A DNA stretch of 64,000 nucleotides from Thermoactinospora rubra (lineage in GTDB: Bacteria; Actinomycetota; Actinomycetes; Streptosporangiales; Streptosporangiaceae): positions 90,406 through 154,405 of the forward strand of contig NZ_KZ084334.1 of the NCBI RefSeq assembly GCF_002093975.1, read 5' to 3'. Position 1 is the stretch's first letter. Every line of letters begins with the position of its first letter. This document shows positions 22,768-32,074 of the stretch, piece after piece. The translations under genes were made by a program, and so were the position numbers. The notes beneath the pieces are model-generated. The model saw only the letters and a list, made by a program, of their open reading frames with translations. It did no database searches and was not told the DNA's origin.

Positions 22768-24542
22768 CACAGCTCGGCGACGTGCGACAGGTGGGCAGGC
22801 CGCTCACCGGGCCCGAGCGGGACCGGGCGGAGGCGGTACGGCGAGCCGCGCCGGTCGGCCTGGTCCAGCTCCTGGAGGTCGGGCCCGACTACCTCGTCAC
22901 CGAGCGCGTGGAGGGACCGACGCTGGCCGAGCGGGTGTCGGCGGAGGGGCCGCTCGACCCGGACGCGGCGCACCGGCTGGCGGTCGCCGTCCTGGCCCCG
23001 CTGGCCGCTCTGCACCGGGCCGGGCTGGCGCACGGCCTGGTCCACCCCGACCAGGTGATCATGTCGGAGGACGGGCCGCGGCTGCTGAGCCCCGACCCCA
23101 CCGACGGCGGTCCCGGCGCCTGGTACCCGGAGGAACCCGTCACACCCAAGGCCGACGTGTTCGCCTGGGCGGCGCTGGTGAGCTTCGCGGCCGGCGGTCG
23201 CGACCCCTTCGCGCCGCGTGCCGACGATCCGGACCTGACCCGCGACCTGCGCAGGCGACACGGCGCGGCAAGCCTCGGCGGGCTCGGCGGCGAGCTGCGC
23301 GACCTGCTGGCCGACTGCCTCAACGACGAGGCGGACCACCGCCCGGACTCCCAGGAGGCCCTGCTGCGGCTGCTCGGGCACTCGGGCGCGCTGGACACCG
23401 TCGTCCCGGCCGCGGCTCCCGCACCCCGGGAACGCCGTCCCCGCCTGCGCGTCGCCCTGGCGGCCCTGGCGATCGTCGCGGTCTTCGGCGCGGCGGGTTT
23501 CCTGGCCACGCCCCGCCCCGCGGCGGCCCCGGCCGCCACCGCCACGGCGGCGCCATCGGGGGCGCCATCGGTCAGGCCGCCGGCCACTGTCGCCCCGCCC
23601 GGACGGCGCACGCTGCCCGATGGGACCGGCACCCTCGACGAGGACCCCGCCTCCCGCGTCCGGCTGCTCTCCTACACCATCCAGCGCCACTCCGGCGGAG
23701 GCGGGGCCTACACGCTCTCCCCCGACGGAACCCGCTTCGTCAAGACCGGCGAGGAGTACTTCGCCTCCGTCGTCTCCCCCGACGGGCGCTGGGTGGCCAC
23801 GGTGAACGAGTTCAGCGTCACCTCCACCAGCCGCCCCGAGGTCGCCTTCACCGACCGGCGTACCGGACGGTCGTTCGCCGTGCCGATCACGCTGGAGTTC
23901 CCCCGCTTCGCCCAGTTCCCCGAGTGGTCGCCGGACGGCACGCGGCTGCTGCTGACGCTCATGGAGCTCGACCCCGACAATCAGGCCATCGCCGCCCGGG
24001 GGTTCGTGGTCCTGGACGTGCGCACCCGGGCGGCCTCGATCGTGGAGACGGCCAACGACGAGGACATGCGGCGGACGTTCGCCCTGCCGGTGGCCCAGCG
24101 GGTCGGCTCCGGCTTCAAGTGGATGCCCGACGGCCGGTCGGTGGCGCAGGGCTACCTCACCCCGGAGCAGCAGTACGGCACGCGCGTCCACGACCTGACG
24201 GGACGTGTGCTGCGCTCCATGCACTGGGTCGGCCGCCCGGCCACCACCGGCTGGCTGTCCCCCTCCGGCACCGCCTTCGTCACCACCGACTGCAGCAGGA
24301 CCGAGAGCGTCTGCCTGTGGGAGGTGGACACCGGCAAGCGCGTCGGCGGCCTGCGGCCCGGCACCGGCGGGCTGTACGGCTGGTTCGACGACCGCCACCT
24401 GGTCGTCGGCTCCCAGCCGACCGGCGGCGTCATCACCGTCCGGATCGTCGACCTGACCGGCCGGACGGTGCGCGAGCTGGGCGCCTTCGACCTGGGCGGC
24501 GAACGCGGCTACGTCCGCCTCTACTTCGGCGCCCATGCCTGA
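22764..24542 (+). CDS. Second membrane pseudokinase with propeller-like domain
   Basis: 592 residues, GTG start overlapping the previous stop (GTGA). The kinase lobe is even more decayed: there is no glycine loop and no VAxK lysine, the HRD-region reads HGLVHPDQ (90-97) and the DFG-region LLSPD (107-111). The hallmark C-lobe segment KADVFAWAALVSFAAGG and RPDSQEALLRLLGH still mark it as kinase-derived. A single span (about 235-250) leads to a propeller-like tail (VVSPDGRWVATV, FPEWSPDGTRLLL, FKWMPDGRSV). It overlaps the active kinase gene by eight bases, so all three kinase genes are co-translated. Confidence 0.8.
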   Translation: MTQLGDVRQVGRPLTGPERDRAEAVRRAAPVGLVQLLEVGPDYLVTERVEGPTLAERVSAEGPLDPDAAHRLAVAVLAPLAALHRAGLAHGLVHPDQVIMSEDGPRLLSPDPTDGGPGAWYPEEPVTPKADVFAWAALVSFAAGGRDPFAPRADDPDLTRDLRRRHGAASLGGLGGELRDLLADCLNDEADHRPDSQEALLRLLGHSGALDTVVPAAAPAPRERRPRLRVALAALAIVAVFGAAGFLATPRPAAAPAATATAAPSGAPSVRPPATVAPPGRRTLPDGTGTLDEDPASRVRLLSYTIQRHSGGGGAYTLSPDGTRFVKTGEEYFASVVSPDGRWVATVNEFSVTSTSRPEVAFTDRRTGRSFAVPITLEFPRFAQFPEWSPDGTRLLLTLMELDPDNQAIAARGFVVLDVRTRAASIVETANDEDMRRTFALPVAQRVGSGFKWMPDGRSVAQGYLTPEQQYGTRVHDLTGRVLRSMHWVGRPATTGWLSPSGTAFVTTDCSRTESVCLWEVDTGKRVGGLRPGTGGLYGWFDDRHLVVGSQPTGGVITVRIVDLTGRTVRELGAFDLGGERGYVRLYFGAHA

Positions 24543-26421
24543 CCCCACGGCCGGAACCGTCGGCGGCTACCGGATCCTCCGGGTGATCGGGTCCGGCGGC
24601 CAGGGCGTGGTCTACCTGGGCGAGTCGCCCGACGGGCGGCGCGTGGCCATCAAGACGCTCCACATGCCGCCCGACGCCGAGGAGGCGGCCCGCTTCCTGC
24701 GGGAGGCCTCCGTGCTGCCCCGCGTGGCCTCCTTCTGCGCGGCGCGGGTGCTCGACACCGGCGTCGAGGGCGGCATGCCGTACATCGTGAGCGAGTACAT
24801 CGACGGCCCCACCCTCCTCGCGCGGGCCGCCCAGCGCCCCTTCGCCGGACGCGAGCTGCACCGGCTGGCGGTCGGCACCGTCACCGCGCTGGCCGCCATC
24901 CACAAGGCCGGGGTGACGCACCGCGACTTCAAACCCGCCAACGTACTGCTCAGCGGCGACGGCCCGCGGGTGATCGACTTCGGCATCGCGGTGACCGCCG
25001 CAAGCGACACCACGCGGCGGGACGCCGCGGGAACGCCCGCCTACATGGCGCCCGAGCAGTTCGCCGGCGAGCCGGTCGGCCCGGCCGCCGACATGTTCGC
25101 GTGGGCCTCCACCATGGTCTACGCCGCGACCGGCCGGGCTCCGTTCGGCCACGACTCGGTGCCCGCGATCATGCGCAGGGTCATCGGCGGCGAGCCGGAC
25201 CTGGGCGCCTTCCCCGAGGGTGAGCTGCGCGAGATCGTGCTGGCCTGCCTGGCCAAGGACCCCGCCGAGCGCCCCACGGCGAGCCAGGTCCTGCTGCGCC
25301 TGCTGGGACTGCCCGAGCACACGGCCGCCCGGCCGCTGCCGGACCACGTGCTGGCCACCGGCAAGGGCGTGGCCGACGCCGGGACGCGGTCGCCGCGCCG
25401 CCGATGGCTCGCCGTCGGCGCGGCCGTGGCCGTCTTGGCTCTGGGCGCGACGGCCACCGCGATGATCGTCGGCCGGGAGCCGCCCGCGCCCGTCCGCCCC
25501 AGCCCGTCCTTCAAGGGGAGCGGCCCGCCCGACCCGAACACGACCCCGCTGGCGGTTCCCGAGCTGCGGGCCACGTTCTACGAAAGCCCGTCCGACCCCG
25601 TACGGCTCAGCGCGTTCGTCGTGCGGCAGGGCATGATCCGCCCGGCCTACGTCCGCGTGCCGGGCACGGCGCGGTTCGAGCGGCTGCCGGAGTACCGCGA
25701 GCCGGTCGTCTCCCCCGACGGCCGCACGGTCGCCTCGGTCTTCAGCTTCCCCCAGTTCGCTCCCGACAGCCGGGGGACGGTCCAGCTCACCGACCGCGCC
25801 ACCGGCCGGTCGTTCCTGGTGCCGACGGTGGCCAAACCGCTCCTCGTCAAGCGCCCCGCGTGGTCGCCGGACGGCGGCAGGGTGCTGGTGACCGTCACCG
25901 ACGCCGAGGACCGCACCCGGGGCTTCGTCGTGGTGGACGTCCGCGGCCGCACCGCGACACCCCTGGCCGAGGTGACGGGCCTGCCCGAGGGGGCCGTCGA
26001 GTTCGCGTGGACGCAGACCGGGAGGGAGGTCTATGTGAGCCTGGGCGACCAGCCGGACGGCGTGGCCGTACTCTCGCTGGACGGCAGGCCGCTGCGGACC
26101 GTCCGCGGCATCAGGACCACCACCGGCACCACGGCGTCCTTCTCGCCCTCCGGAGCCAGGCTCGCGGGCCTGTGTCCCGGCAAGCGGTTCGACGCGTGCG
26201 TGGTCGACCCGGCGACCGGACGGCGTCTCGCGCGCTTCCCGCTGCCGGAGAAGGGCAACCTGTGGAACTGGTTCAACGAGGACCACCTGCTGGTCTACAG
26301 CACGCCCTCGACCCGGTGGAGCGTGGACGTCGTCGACCTGAGCGGCAAACCGGTCCGCCCGTTCGCCCGCATGACAGGTGACGCGGAGACCTGGTGGCGG
26401 CTGATGTGGGGCCCGAGCTGA
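24535..26421 (+). CDS. Membrane Ser/Thr protein kinase with propeller-like sensor domain
   Basis: 628 residues. All catalytic elements are intact: glycine loop IGSGGQGVVY (18-27), lysine K40 in VAIK, glutamate E57, THRDFKPANVLL with D131 and N136, DFG with D148, and GTPAYMAPEQ. A membrane span lies near residues 285-308, then a linker and a C-terminal propeller-like domain (PVVSPDGRTVASV, PAWSPDGGRVLVT, ASFSPSGARLAGL). The extracellular part would sense a ligand or cell-wall state. It shares the layout of the two pseudokinases before it, suggesting tandem duplication and loss of activity in two copies. Confidence 0.9.
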   Translation: MPDPTAGTVGGYRILRVIGSGGQGVVYLGESPDGRRVAIKTLHMPPDAEEAARFLREASVLPRVASFCAARVLDTGVEGGMPYIVSEYIDGPTLLARAAQRPFAGRELHRLAVGTVTALAAIHKAGVTHRDFKPANVLLSGDGPRVIDFGIAVTAASDTTRRDAAGTPAYMAPEQFAGEPVGPAADMFAWASTMVYAATGRAPFGHDSVPAIMRRVIGGEPDLGAFPEGELREIVLACLAKDPAERPTASQVLLRLLGLPEHTAARPLPDHVLATGKGVADAGTRSPRRRWLAVGAAVAVLALGATATAMIVGREPPAPVRPSPSFKGSGPPDPNTTPLAVPELRATFYESPSDPVRLSAFVVRQGMIRPAYVRVPGTARFERLPEYREPVVSPDGRTVASVFSFPQFAPDSRGTVQLTDRATGRSFLVPTVAKPLLVKRPAWSPDGGRVLVTVTDAEDRTRGFVVVDVRGRTATPLAEVTGLPEGAVEFAWTQTGREVYVSLGDQPDGVAVLSLDGRPLRTVRGIRTTTGTTASFSPSGARLAGLCPGKRFDACVVDPATGRRLARFPLPEKGNLWNWFNEDHLLVYSTPSTRWSVDVVDLSGKPVRPFARMTGDAETWWRLMWGPS

Positions 26422-26466
26422 CCCTCGGCCTCGCCCTGGGAGATCCGGCGCGCCTACCATGGCCGC

Positions 26467-27912
26467 GTGCTGGAGATGATCGTGGTGCTGACGGTGGTGC
26501 TCAGCCCCGCCTGGCTGACGATGGGCGGCTCGGTGCTGTGGGCGGCCCGCACCGCCCGCCTCGGCCGCACGGTCCGGGCGCGCCTGCTGTGGGGAGCGGC
26601 GCTGGCGATCATCGGGCTGGGCGTGATGGCGCTGTGCGCGTGGTCCACGCGCGAAGACGTCCACTACGACGACTTCGGCTCCTCCATGGTCCTTCTGGCC
26701 GGCATCATCGGCGGGGCCGTCCTGCTCCTCGGCCTCGGTCCGTTCCTGCCGTGGCTGGCCGGCACGCTGGGGCGGCGTGCCGTACGGCTACCGCTCCCGT
26801 TACGGCTCGCGATCCGCGACGTGGCCGGCCATCGGGCCAGGTCGGCCGCGTGGATGGCGGTCACCATGTGCGCCACCGCCGTGGGGGTCGCGGTGACCGT
26901 CATGGCGGTCGCCAGGGCGGCGCAGGACAGGGCGGAGTACGAGCCGCGCGCCCGGCCCGGCACGCTGCTGGTGGAGCACTTCTCCCCCGAGCGGGCGCCG
27001 GCCGTCCGGGCGGCGATCCAGCGGCAGTCGCCCGGCGTGCCCGTCGTCCAGCGCGACGACCCGGAGGGATACGTCGAGCTGGGGGTTCCCGGCCTGTCGC
27101 CCCTGGACATCGACATCGTCACGGAGCCGTACATCGGCGGGCCGGATCTGCTCCGCTACCTGACGGGAAGCCCCGCGACGCCCTACCGCCCGGACACGGC
27201 GGTCGTGGTGACGACCAGGGACGTCGCCTACCCTGAACTGGAGATCGGCTTCGGACCCCCTGAGGACTCGACCACCAGGACCATCCCGGCCGTCACCGCC
27301 CGGCCCGCCGATTCCCGCATCGAGGGAGTCTTCATCCCCGGCGGGGTCGTCCGAGACCTCGGCCTGGCTGTCGAGCCGCAGTTCCTGATCGTCGACCCGG
27401 CCTTCCACCGGACGTCCGTGCCCGAGCAGGAGCGGCTCGGCGAACGCCTGGACGGGACCGCGACCGTCTACGTGGAGCGCGGCTTCCAGCCTTCGACCGG
27501 CTGGCGCGCCGCCGTCGCGATCGCCGCTCTGGTCGCCGTCGGTGGCGCCGTGGCCGCGACCGGACGGCGGATCGGCGCCACGCGCCCGCAACGTGTCCTG
27601 CTGCGAACCTCGGCGGCGCGGGCGCGGCTGTTCGTCGCCTGCCGTGCGGGCTTCGGCGCGGCCTGCGGCGGGCTGCCGGGCGCGGTCGCCGGCGGCATCG
27701 GCGGCTGGTTGCTGGCCTGGCCCATGACGGCCTCGAGCGACTGGGAGCCGGTCCCGCGGCCGCCCTTCGACATCCCGTGGCCGGCCATCGCCGCCTGCGT
27801 GGCCGCGCTGCCGATCCTGGCGGCTGTGATCGCGGCTGCGATCTGGGCGGGTCGGGTCAGCCGCCCGGCCGCTCCCGCCGCACCCTCCAGGCATCCCTCG
27901 CCTGCTGCCTGA
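26467..27912 (+). CDS. FtsX-like membrane permease protein
   Basis: 481 residues, GTG start. Several spans are visible: a pair at the N-terminus, LLAGIIGGAVLLLGLGPFLP, a span around AWMAVTMCATAVGVAVTVMA after the motif LAIRDVAGHRARS, and two to three near the C-terminus. The arrangement AIRDVAGHRxRxAAWMA is typical of FtsX/MacB-type permeases, here with an extracellular domain of about 230 residues. No ABC ATPase lies beside it, so it is either an orphan part of a transporter or works in trans. Located 45 bases after the kinase gene and on the same strand, it may be co-transcribed with it. Confidence 0.7.
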   Translation: MLEMIVVLTVVLSPAWLTMGGSVLWAARTARLGRTVRARLLWGAALAIIGLGVMALCAWSTREDVHYDDFGSSMVLLAGIIGGAVLLLGLGPFLPWLAGTLGRRAVRLPLPLRLAIRDVAGHRARSAAWMAVTMCATAVGVAVTVMAVARAAQDRAEYEPRARPGTLLVEHFSPERAPAVRAAIQRQSPGVPVVQRDDPEGYVELGVPGLSPLDIDIVTEPYIGGPDLLRYLTGSPATPYRPDTAVVVTTRDVAYPELEIGFGPPEDSTTRTIPAVTARPADSRIEGVFIPGGVVRDLGLAVEPQFLIVDPAFHRTSVPEQERLGERLDGTATVYVERGFQPSTGWRAAVAIAALVAVGGAVAATGRRIGATRPQRVLLRTSAARARLFVACRAGFGAACGGLPGAVAGGIGGWLLAWPMTASSDWEPVPRPPFDIPWPAIAACVAALPILAAVIAAAIWAGRVSRPAAPAAPSRHPSPAA

Positions 27913-27921
27913 GGACGCGCG

Positions 27922-28152
27922 TCAACCGACCCTTCCCGTGCCCCGGCAGCGCGAGCACTTCATCCGGTCCCAGTTCCCCGAGGAGCTGGGCGGCGCGAGG
28001 ACCGTGCCCCTCCCCCTGCAGGCAGGGCAGTCGCCGGGCCTGATCGGAGTGCGGGGACTGCCGGTCGTGACGAGGTTGTAGATCCAGGAGAAGACCATGA
28101 GGACCACGACCACCACGAAGAAAATGAGCACCAAACCGAATCCCGCCTCCAT
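27922..28152 (-). CDS. Small membrane protein with DnaJ-type zinc motifs
   Basis: 76 residues or fewer: MEAGFGLVLIFFVVVVVLMV is a single N-terminal membrane span, followed by two CxxCxGxG motifs (CPACRGRGT and CSRCRGTGRVG) that would bind one zinc ion as in the DnaJ cysteine-rich repeat. Start is the ATG at 28152 with GGAAGGTGG upstream; a longer frame begins at 28182 with no ribosome site. Function unknown; such small zinc-ribbon membrane proteins are common in actinomycetes. Confidence 0.7.
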   Translation of the reverse strand: MEAGFGLVLIFFVVVVVLMVFSWIYNLVTTGSPRTPIRPGDCPACRGRGTVLAPPSSSGNWDRMKCSRCRGTGRVG

Positions 28153-28297
28153 CGGTCCACCTTCCTCATCGTGATCGAGCACCGAGGCTGGAGCGCCTTG
28201 CCTCGTCAGCTCACCACGCGGGCGGGGTTCCCGCCTGAGTAGCCCATACCTAATCGGCCCAGGCGGCCCTGGCTCGTGTCGCGGCGGAGCCCCTGCC

Positions 28298-28438
28298 TCA
28301 CCGGCAGTCCCCTCGAAGACCGTGCAGATCGTCGAGCGACGACCGGGCCACCTCCACGCCCTTGTAGTAGATCACCGGGTGGAAGGCATGCGGCAGCGGA
28401 GCGCCGCGTTCGAGGCCGTACCGGCAGCGATCAGTCAC
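28298..28438 (-). CDS. Small orphan protein coupled to ArsR-like gene
   Basis: 46 residues starting GTG, running MTDRCRYGLERGAPLPHAFH and on to VIYYKGVEVARSSLDDL. It overlaps the end of the ArsR-like gene by eight bases, an arrangement typical of translational coupling. Third codon positions are mostly G or C, as in real genes here. I do not recognise it; it may be a small protein or the remnant of a longer gene. No ribosome site other than the coupling. Confidence 0.4.
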   Translation of the reverse strand: MTDRCRYGLERGAPLPHAFHPVIYYKGVEVARSSLDDLHGLRGDCR

Positions 28439-29390
28439 GCGCCTGGGCCGCGAGCTGGTCTCCGAGGTGGCTTCGGCGGTAGAGGACGCGCCTTCCGTGG
28501 CGGGCCCGGACGACCAGCCCCGTGGCGTACAGCACGCGAAGCTGCTGGGAGACGGCGCTGGGGGTGACCTTCAGGCGGCGGGCGAGTTCGACCGTCGGCT
28601 GCGGCTCCTTCAGCAGGTCGAGCAGCGCGGCCCGGGGCGCGCCGATCAGCGAGGCCAGTGCCGTGGGGTTCGAGGCCGGCGCGGGTGCCCACAGGGTGGC
28701 CGCCCCGCGGCTGGGATAGGTCAGGAGCGGCGGCTCCTCGGGGTGGACCGGCGGGGCGGGCTTGTGGGCGAACACGGACGGGATGAGCAGCAGCCCCCGC
28801 CCGGACGCCGCCACGTGGTGCCGGCCGATCATCTTGTCGATGGACAGCACCCCTTCGTGCCAGCGCAGGTTGGGGTGCATGTCGGCGAACAGCAGGCGCG
28901 CGCCGCCCACGGCCAGCTGCCGTGCCCGGTAGGTCATGTCGGCCTCCAGCACCAGCCGTATCTGCGGCCACACCGGCTCGATCGCGAGCTGCCAACACCG
29001 TCGCAGGACGTCACAGGCGGTGTCGCGGAATCGCGCGGCCGCGGCGTCGTCGGGAATCGGTTCCGGGACGAGCGCGGCCTCCAGATCCCGGCGAACGACT
29101 TCCGGAGGCGTCTGCCGTACGGCGGACAGCTGCTCCTCGAAGGCCGGGGCGAACGTGGCGGGGCGCGGCGTGAGGAAGTCCGGGAGGGCCAGCCTGGTCC
29201 CGACCAGGGACGTGAGCAGGCCGACGTCGCGCGGGCCGAGACGGGCGAGCGCGGACCTGCGCCAGGGCAGGTGCAGCGCGTGGAGGCCGGGCTCTCGCAG
29301 CACGCGCAGGCTGAACACCGTCTCGTTCAGCGGGGAGAGGGCGAAGCGGGTGTCGGCCAGGTCCTCGACGTCGAGCTCGAAGCTGATCAT
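28431..29390 (-). CDS. ArsR-like transcriptional regulator with N-terminal DUF5937-type domain
   Basis: 319 residues. The C-terminal winged helix is clear: PTVELARRLKVTPSAVSQQL followed by RVLYATGLVVRARHGRRVLY. The first 200 residues (MISFELDVEDLADTRFALSP onward) match the DUF5937-type domain found before ArsR wings in actinomycetes, of unknown ligand. Start is the ATG at 29390, with only a weak GGGG ahead. It is divergent from the methyltransferase gene, 138 bases away, and may control it. Confidence 0.82.
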   Translation of the reverse strand: MISFELDVEDLADTRFALSPLNETVFSLRVLREPGLHALHLPWRRSALARLGPRDVGLLTSLVGTRLALPDFLTPRPATFAPAFEEQLSAVRQTPPEVVRRDLEAALVPEPIPDDAAAARFRDTACDVLRRCWQLAIEPVWPQIRLVLEADMTYRARQLAVGGARLLFADMHPNLRWHEGVLSIDKMIGRHHVAASGRGLLLIPSVFAHKPAPPVHPEEPPLLTYPSRGAATLWAPAPASNPTALASLIGAPRAALLDLLKEPQPTVELARRLKVTPSAVSQQLRVLYATGLVVRARHGRRVLYRRSHLGDQLAAQARD

Positions 29391-29528
29391 TAAGCCCCAC
29401 GCTACATCGTTTGGCCGCCGGTCGCGGCCGTTGTGGACTTGGTCTCGCGACACCGGACGCGGAACGACGTCGGCGACGCCGCCGGGCCATCGGACGGGCC
29501 GCCGTCGAGGGCGGGAAAGGGAGGAACG

Positions 29529-30290
29529 GTGAAGGGTTTCGATCCTCGGACGAGCTTCGGGTACGAGGTGTCCAAGAGGTATGACGACGAGGTCCGAGGC
29601 GATGAGGAGGAGACGGTCGCCTTCCTTGCCGGGCTGGCGGACGGGCGCGACGCGCTGGAGCTGGCGGTGGGCACCGGCCGCATCGCCCTGCCGTTGACGA
29701 GAGCCGGCGTGCGGGTGGACGGCATCGAGCTGTCGCCGGACATGGCCGACCGGCTGCGCGAGAAGCCGGACGGCGACCGGATCGACGTGACCATGGGCGA
29801 CATGTCCCGCGTCACGACCGGGCGGACCTACGGGCTGGTGTACCTGGTGTACAACACCATCGGCAATCTCCTCACCCAGGACGATCAGGTCCGGTGCTTC
29901 GAGAACGCCGCCCGGCACCTGGCCGACGACGGGGTGTTCGTCGTGGAATGCCGGATACCGACCGCGCCCGCGCGTCCCGGTCACCAGTACGTCGACCCCG
30001 AGCAGATCGAGGTGGACGAGGTCGGCCTGGACGTGTGCCGCTACGACCCCGTGACGCAGGTCCTCGACGAGAACCACGTCCGCATCCGCGCCGACGGCAT
30101 CACCTTCAGCCCCATCAGGCTCCGGCTGGCGTACCCGCCGGAGTTCGACCTCATGGCGCGCATCGCGGGCCTTCGCCTGCGCGAGCGGTGGGGCGGCTGG
30201 GAGCGTGAGCCGTACACGGCCAGGAGCTGGCGTCACGTCAGCGTCTACGAGCGAGGACGGCACGGCGACCAGGCCGCGCGGGCGATCTGA
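29529..30290 (+). CDS. Class I SAM-dependent methyltransferase
   Basis: 253 residues, GTG start with AGGGAGG upstream. The SAM motif is ALELAVGTGRIALPL (motif I, about 41-55), then VDGIELSPDM with the ribose-binding glutamate, VTMGDMSRV and YLVYNTIGNLLTQDDQ. The C-terminal part is beta-rich. Substrate is unknown; small-molecule methylation is usual for this branch. Divergent from the ArsR-like gene. Confidence 0.85.
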   Translation: MKGFDPRTSFGYEVSKRYDDEVRGDEEETVAFLAGLADGRDALELAVGTGRIALPLTRAGVRVDGIELSPDMADRLREKPDGDRIDVTMGDMSRVTTGRTYGLVYLVYNTIGNLLTQDDQVRCFENAARHLADDGVFVVECRIPTAPARPGHQYVDPEQIEVDEVGLDVCRYDPVTQVLDENHVRIRADGITFSPIRLRLAYPPEFDLMARIAGLRLRERWGGWEREPYTARSWRHVSVYERGRHGDQAARAI

Positions 30291-30465
30291 TCGCCGTGCC
30301 CGGCGGGGCGGTCCCGGCGTCAGGAGGCCCGGCTCCTGACCCGAGCGCCGGGTGAGGTGTTGTCCTGGAACTGCTTGCAGACGGTCTGCTCGGCGACAGA
30401 GGCACGGGCGGCGTCCTCGAGGTCGCTCCCAACGATCACCGAACAGCCCGTCGACGTGCGGAACC
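30291..30465. other. Gap between methyltransferase and acyl-CoA dehydrogenase
   Basis: 175 bases between convergent genes. A hairpin with seven-base arms (TCAGGAG/CTCCTGA, six-base loop) at 30320-30339 could terminate either transcript, though no T-run follows. The minus strand also shows a short open stretch reading SVIVGSDLEDAARASVAEQT that ends at 30320; it may be a gene remnant, but I cannot support it further. Confidence 0.35.
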
Positions 30466-31674
30466 CTACCGCACCGGCAGTCCCGTCACTGCCCGCCCGA
30501 TGATGAGCCGCTGGATCTCGGACGTCCCCTCGAAGATCGTGTAGATCTTGGCGTCCCGGTGGAAGCGCTCCACCGGATGATCGCGCGTGTAGCCCGCGCC
30601 GCCCAGGATCTGGATCGCCTGCTCGGTCACCCAGACCGCCGTCTCCCCCGCCACCAGCTTGGACATCGACCCCTCGGCCTGCTCGAAGGGCCGCCCGTTG
30701 CGCGCCATCCAGGCCGCGCGCCACGTCAGCAGCCGCGCCATGTCCACCCGCGTGGCCATGTCCGCCAGCAGGAACGCGATCGCCTGGTTCTCGCCGATCT
30801 TCTTGCCGAACTGCTCGCGCTCCCGGGCGTAGTCGCGTGCATACTCATAGGCCGCCCGCGCGATGCCGACCGCCATCGCGGCGACCGAGGGGCGGGTCGT
30901 CTCGAAGGTCCGCAGGGCGGCCTGCTCGCCGGTGCGTTCGCCGTTGCGGGCGCGGGCCAGGCGCTCCTCCAGCCTCTCCACCCCGCCGAGCAGGCACGAG
31001 GACGGCACCCGCACGTCCTCCAGGACGACCTCGGCGGTGTGGGAGGCGCGGATGCCGTGCTTGCGGAACTTCTGGCCCATCGACAGGCCGGGAGTCCCGG
31101 GAGGGACGACGAAGGTCGCCTGACCGCGCGTGCCGAGCGCCGGGTCGACGGACGCGACCACCAGGTGCACGTTCGCGATGCCGCCGTTCGTGGCCCAGGT
31201 CTTGACGCCGTTGAGCACCCAGTCGTCGCCGTCCCGTACGGCGCGCGTGCGGATGGAGCCGACGTCGGAGCCCGCGTCGGGCTCGGAGGCGCAGAAGGCG
31301 CCCAGCTTGACGTCGCTTTCGGTGCCGAACATCTGCGGCAGCCACTCCCCCATCTGCTCGGGGGTGCCGTTGGCGGCCAGCGCGGCGGCGGCCAGTCCGG
31401 TGCCGACGATGGACAGGCCGATGCCGGCGTCGCCCCAGAAGATCTCCTCGAACGCCACGGGCAGGGCCAGGCCGCTCTTCTCGAACCACTGGGTGGCGAA
31501 GAAATCGAGCGAATACAGGCCGATCTTGGCGGCCTCCTGGATGACGGGCCAGGGCGTCTCTTCGCGTTCGTCCCATTCCGCCCCGGCCGGGCGGATCACG
31601 TCACGGGCGAACTCGCGGACCCAGTCGCGAACCTGGATGACCTCTTCGCTGGGTTCGGGGCAAAAGCCGTCCAT
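30466..31674 (-). CDS. Acyl-CoA dehydrogenase
   Basis: 402 residues of the FAD-dependent acyl-CoA dehydrogenase family: [19 protein letters not shown] binds flavin and substrate, GVKTWATNG follows, and the C-terminal domain has [20 protein letters not shown] and [11 protein letters not shown] with the catalytic-base glutamate. It introduces a trans-2,3 double bond into an acyl-CoA, with electrons passed to ETF. Chain-length preference cannot be read. CGGAGGTAAC lies just before the ATG. No other beta-oxidation genes are adjacent. Confidence 0.92.
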   Translation of the reverse strand: MDGFCPEPSEEVIQVRDWVREFARDVIRPAGAEWDEREETPWPVIQEAAKIGLYSLDFFATQWFEKSGLALPVAFEEIFWGDAGIGLSIVGTGLAAAALAANGTPEQMGEWLPQMFGTESDVKLGAFCASEPDAGSDVGSIRTRAVRDGDDWVLNGVKTWATNGGIANVHLVVASVDPALGTRGQATFVVPPGTPGLSMGQKFRKHGIRASHTAEVVLEDVRVPSSCLLGGVERLEERLARARNGERTGEQAALRTFETTRPSVAAMAVGIARAAYEYARDYAREREQFGKKIGENQAIAFLLADMATRVDMARLLTWRAAWMARNGRPFEQAEGSMSKLVAGETAVWVTEQAIQILGGAGYTRDHPVERFHRDAKIYTIFEGTSEIQRLIIGRAVTGLPVR

Positions 31675-31791
31675 GTGTTACCTCCGGTAACACCCTACCG
31701 GCCAGTAGCCTCCAGGAGAAGCCCGGGACTGTTGTTCTCCGGCGCGGGACCCACTGGTCGGGCGCACTCTGCCAGGCGGCGCCGCCGACCG

Positions 31792-31980
31792 TCAGCCGGT
31801 CAGCGTCAGGTCCATATGCGGCTCCTCGGTGCCCACGTTGACCAGGACGACGTTCTTGGCGTTGTCGGAGGCGGAGACGTGCGGCTTGCCGGTGTTCGCG
31901 CGGGCGTCGACCATGGTCTTGCCGAACAGTCGGAACAGGCCCTCGCCGGTGAACATGCCGATTCCGCAGCCTGGCGTCAT
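31792..31980 (-). CDS. Small conserved-looking protein of unknown function
   Basis: 62 residues: MTPGCGIGMFTGEGLFRLFG, then KTMVDARANTGKPHVSASDN and a tail ending PHMDLTLTG. A strong AGGAGG lies eight bases before the ATG and codon use is normal, so I believe it is translated. There is no membrane span or known motif. It sits between the acyl-CoA dehydrogenase and the potassium channel gene, unlinked to either by overlap. Confidence 0.55.
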   Translation of the reverse strand: MTPGCGIGMFTGEGLFRLFGKTMVDARANTGKPHVSASDNAKNVVLVNVGTEEPHMDLTLTG

Positions 31981-32074
31981 CGGTGGTTCCTCCTGGACAG
32001 CCCGGATTTCCGATCGGCTCGACTGGACCCCCGATCATCCCGCCCGGACGCCGCCGCCGAGGCCAGGAAGGCGT

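Noticed and set aside
28183..28297. Possible acyl-CoA-dehydrogenase fragment near 28300-28340
   Set aside because: A short phrase (CACCGGCAGTCCCCTCGAAG) resembles part of the acyl-CoA dehydrogenase 3' end at 30475, but the similarity is limited to about 20 bases and does not extend.
30320..30465. Short minus-strand gene downstream of the acyl-CoA dehydrogenase
   Set aside because: The open stretch has no start with a ribosome site, no recognised family and runs into the hairpin; too weak to list as a gene.
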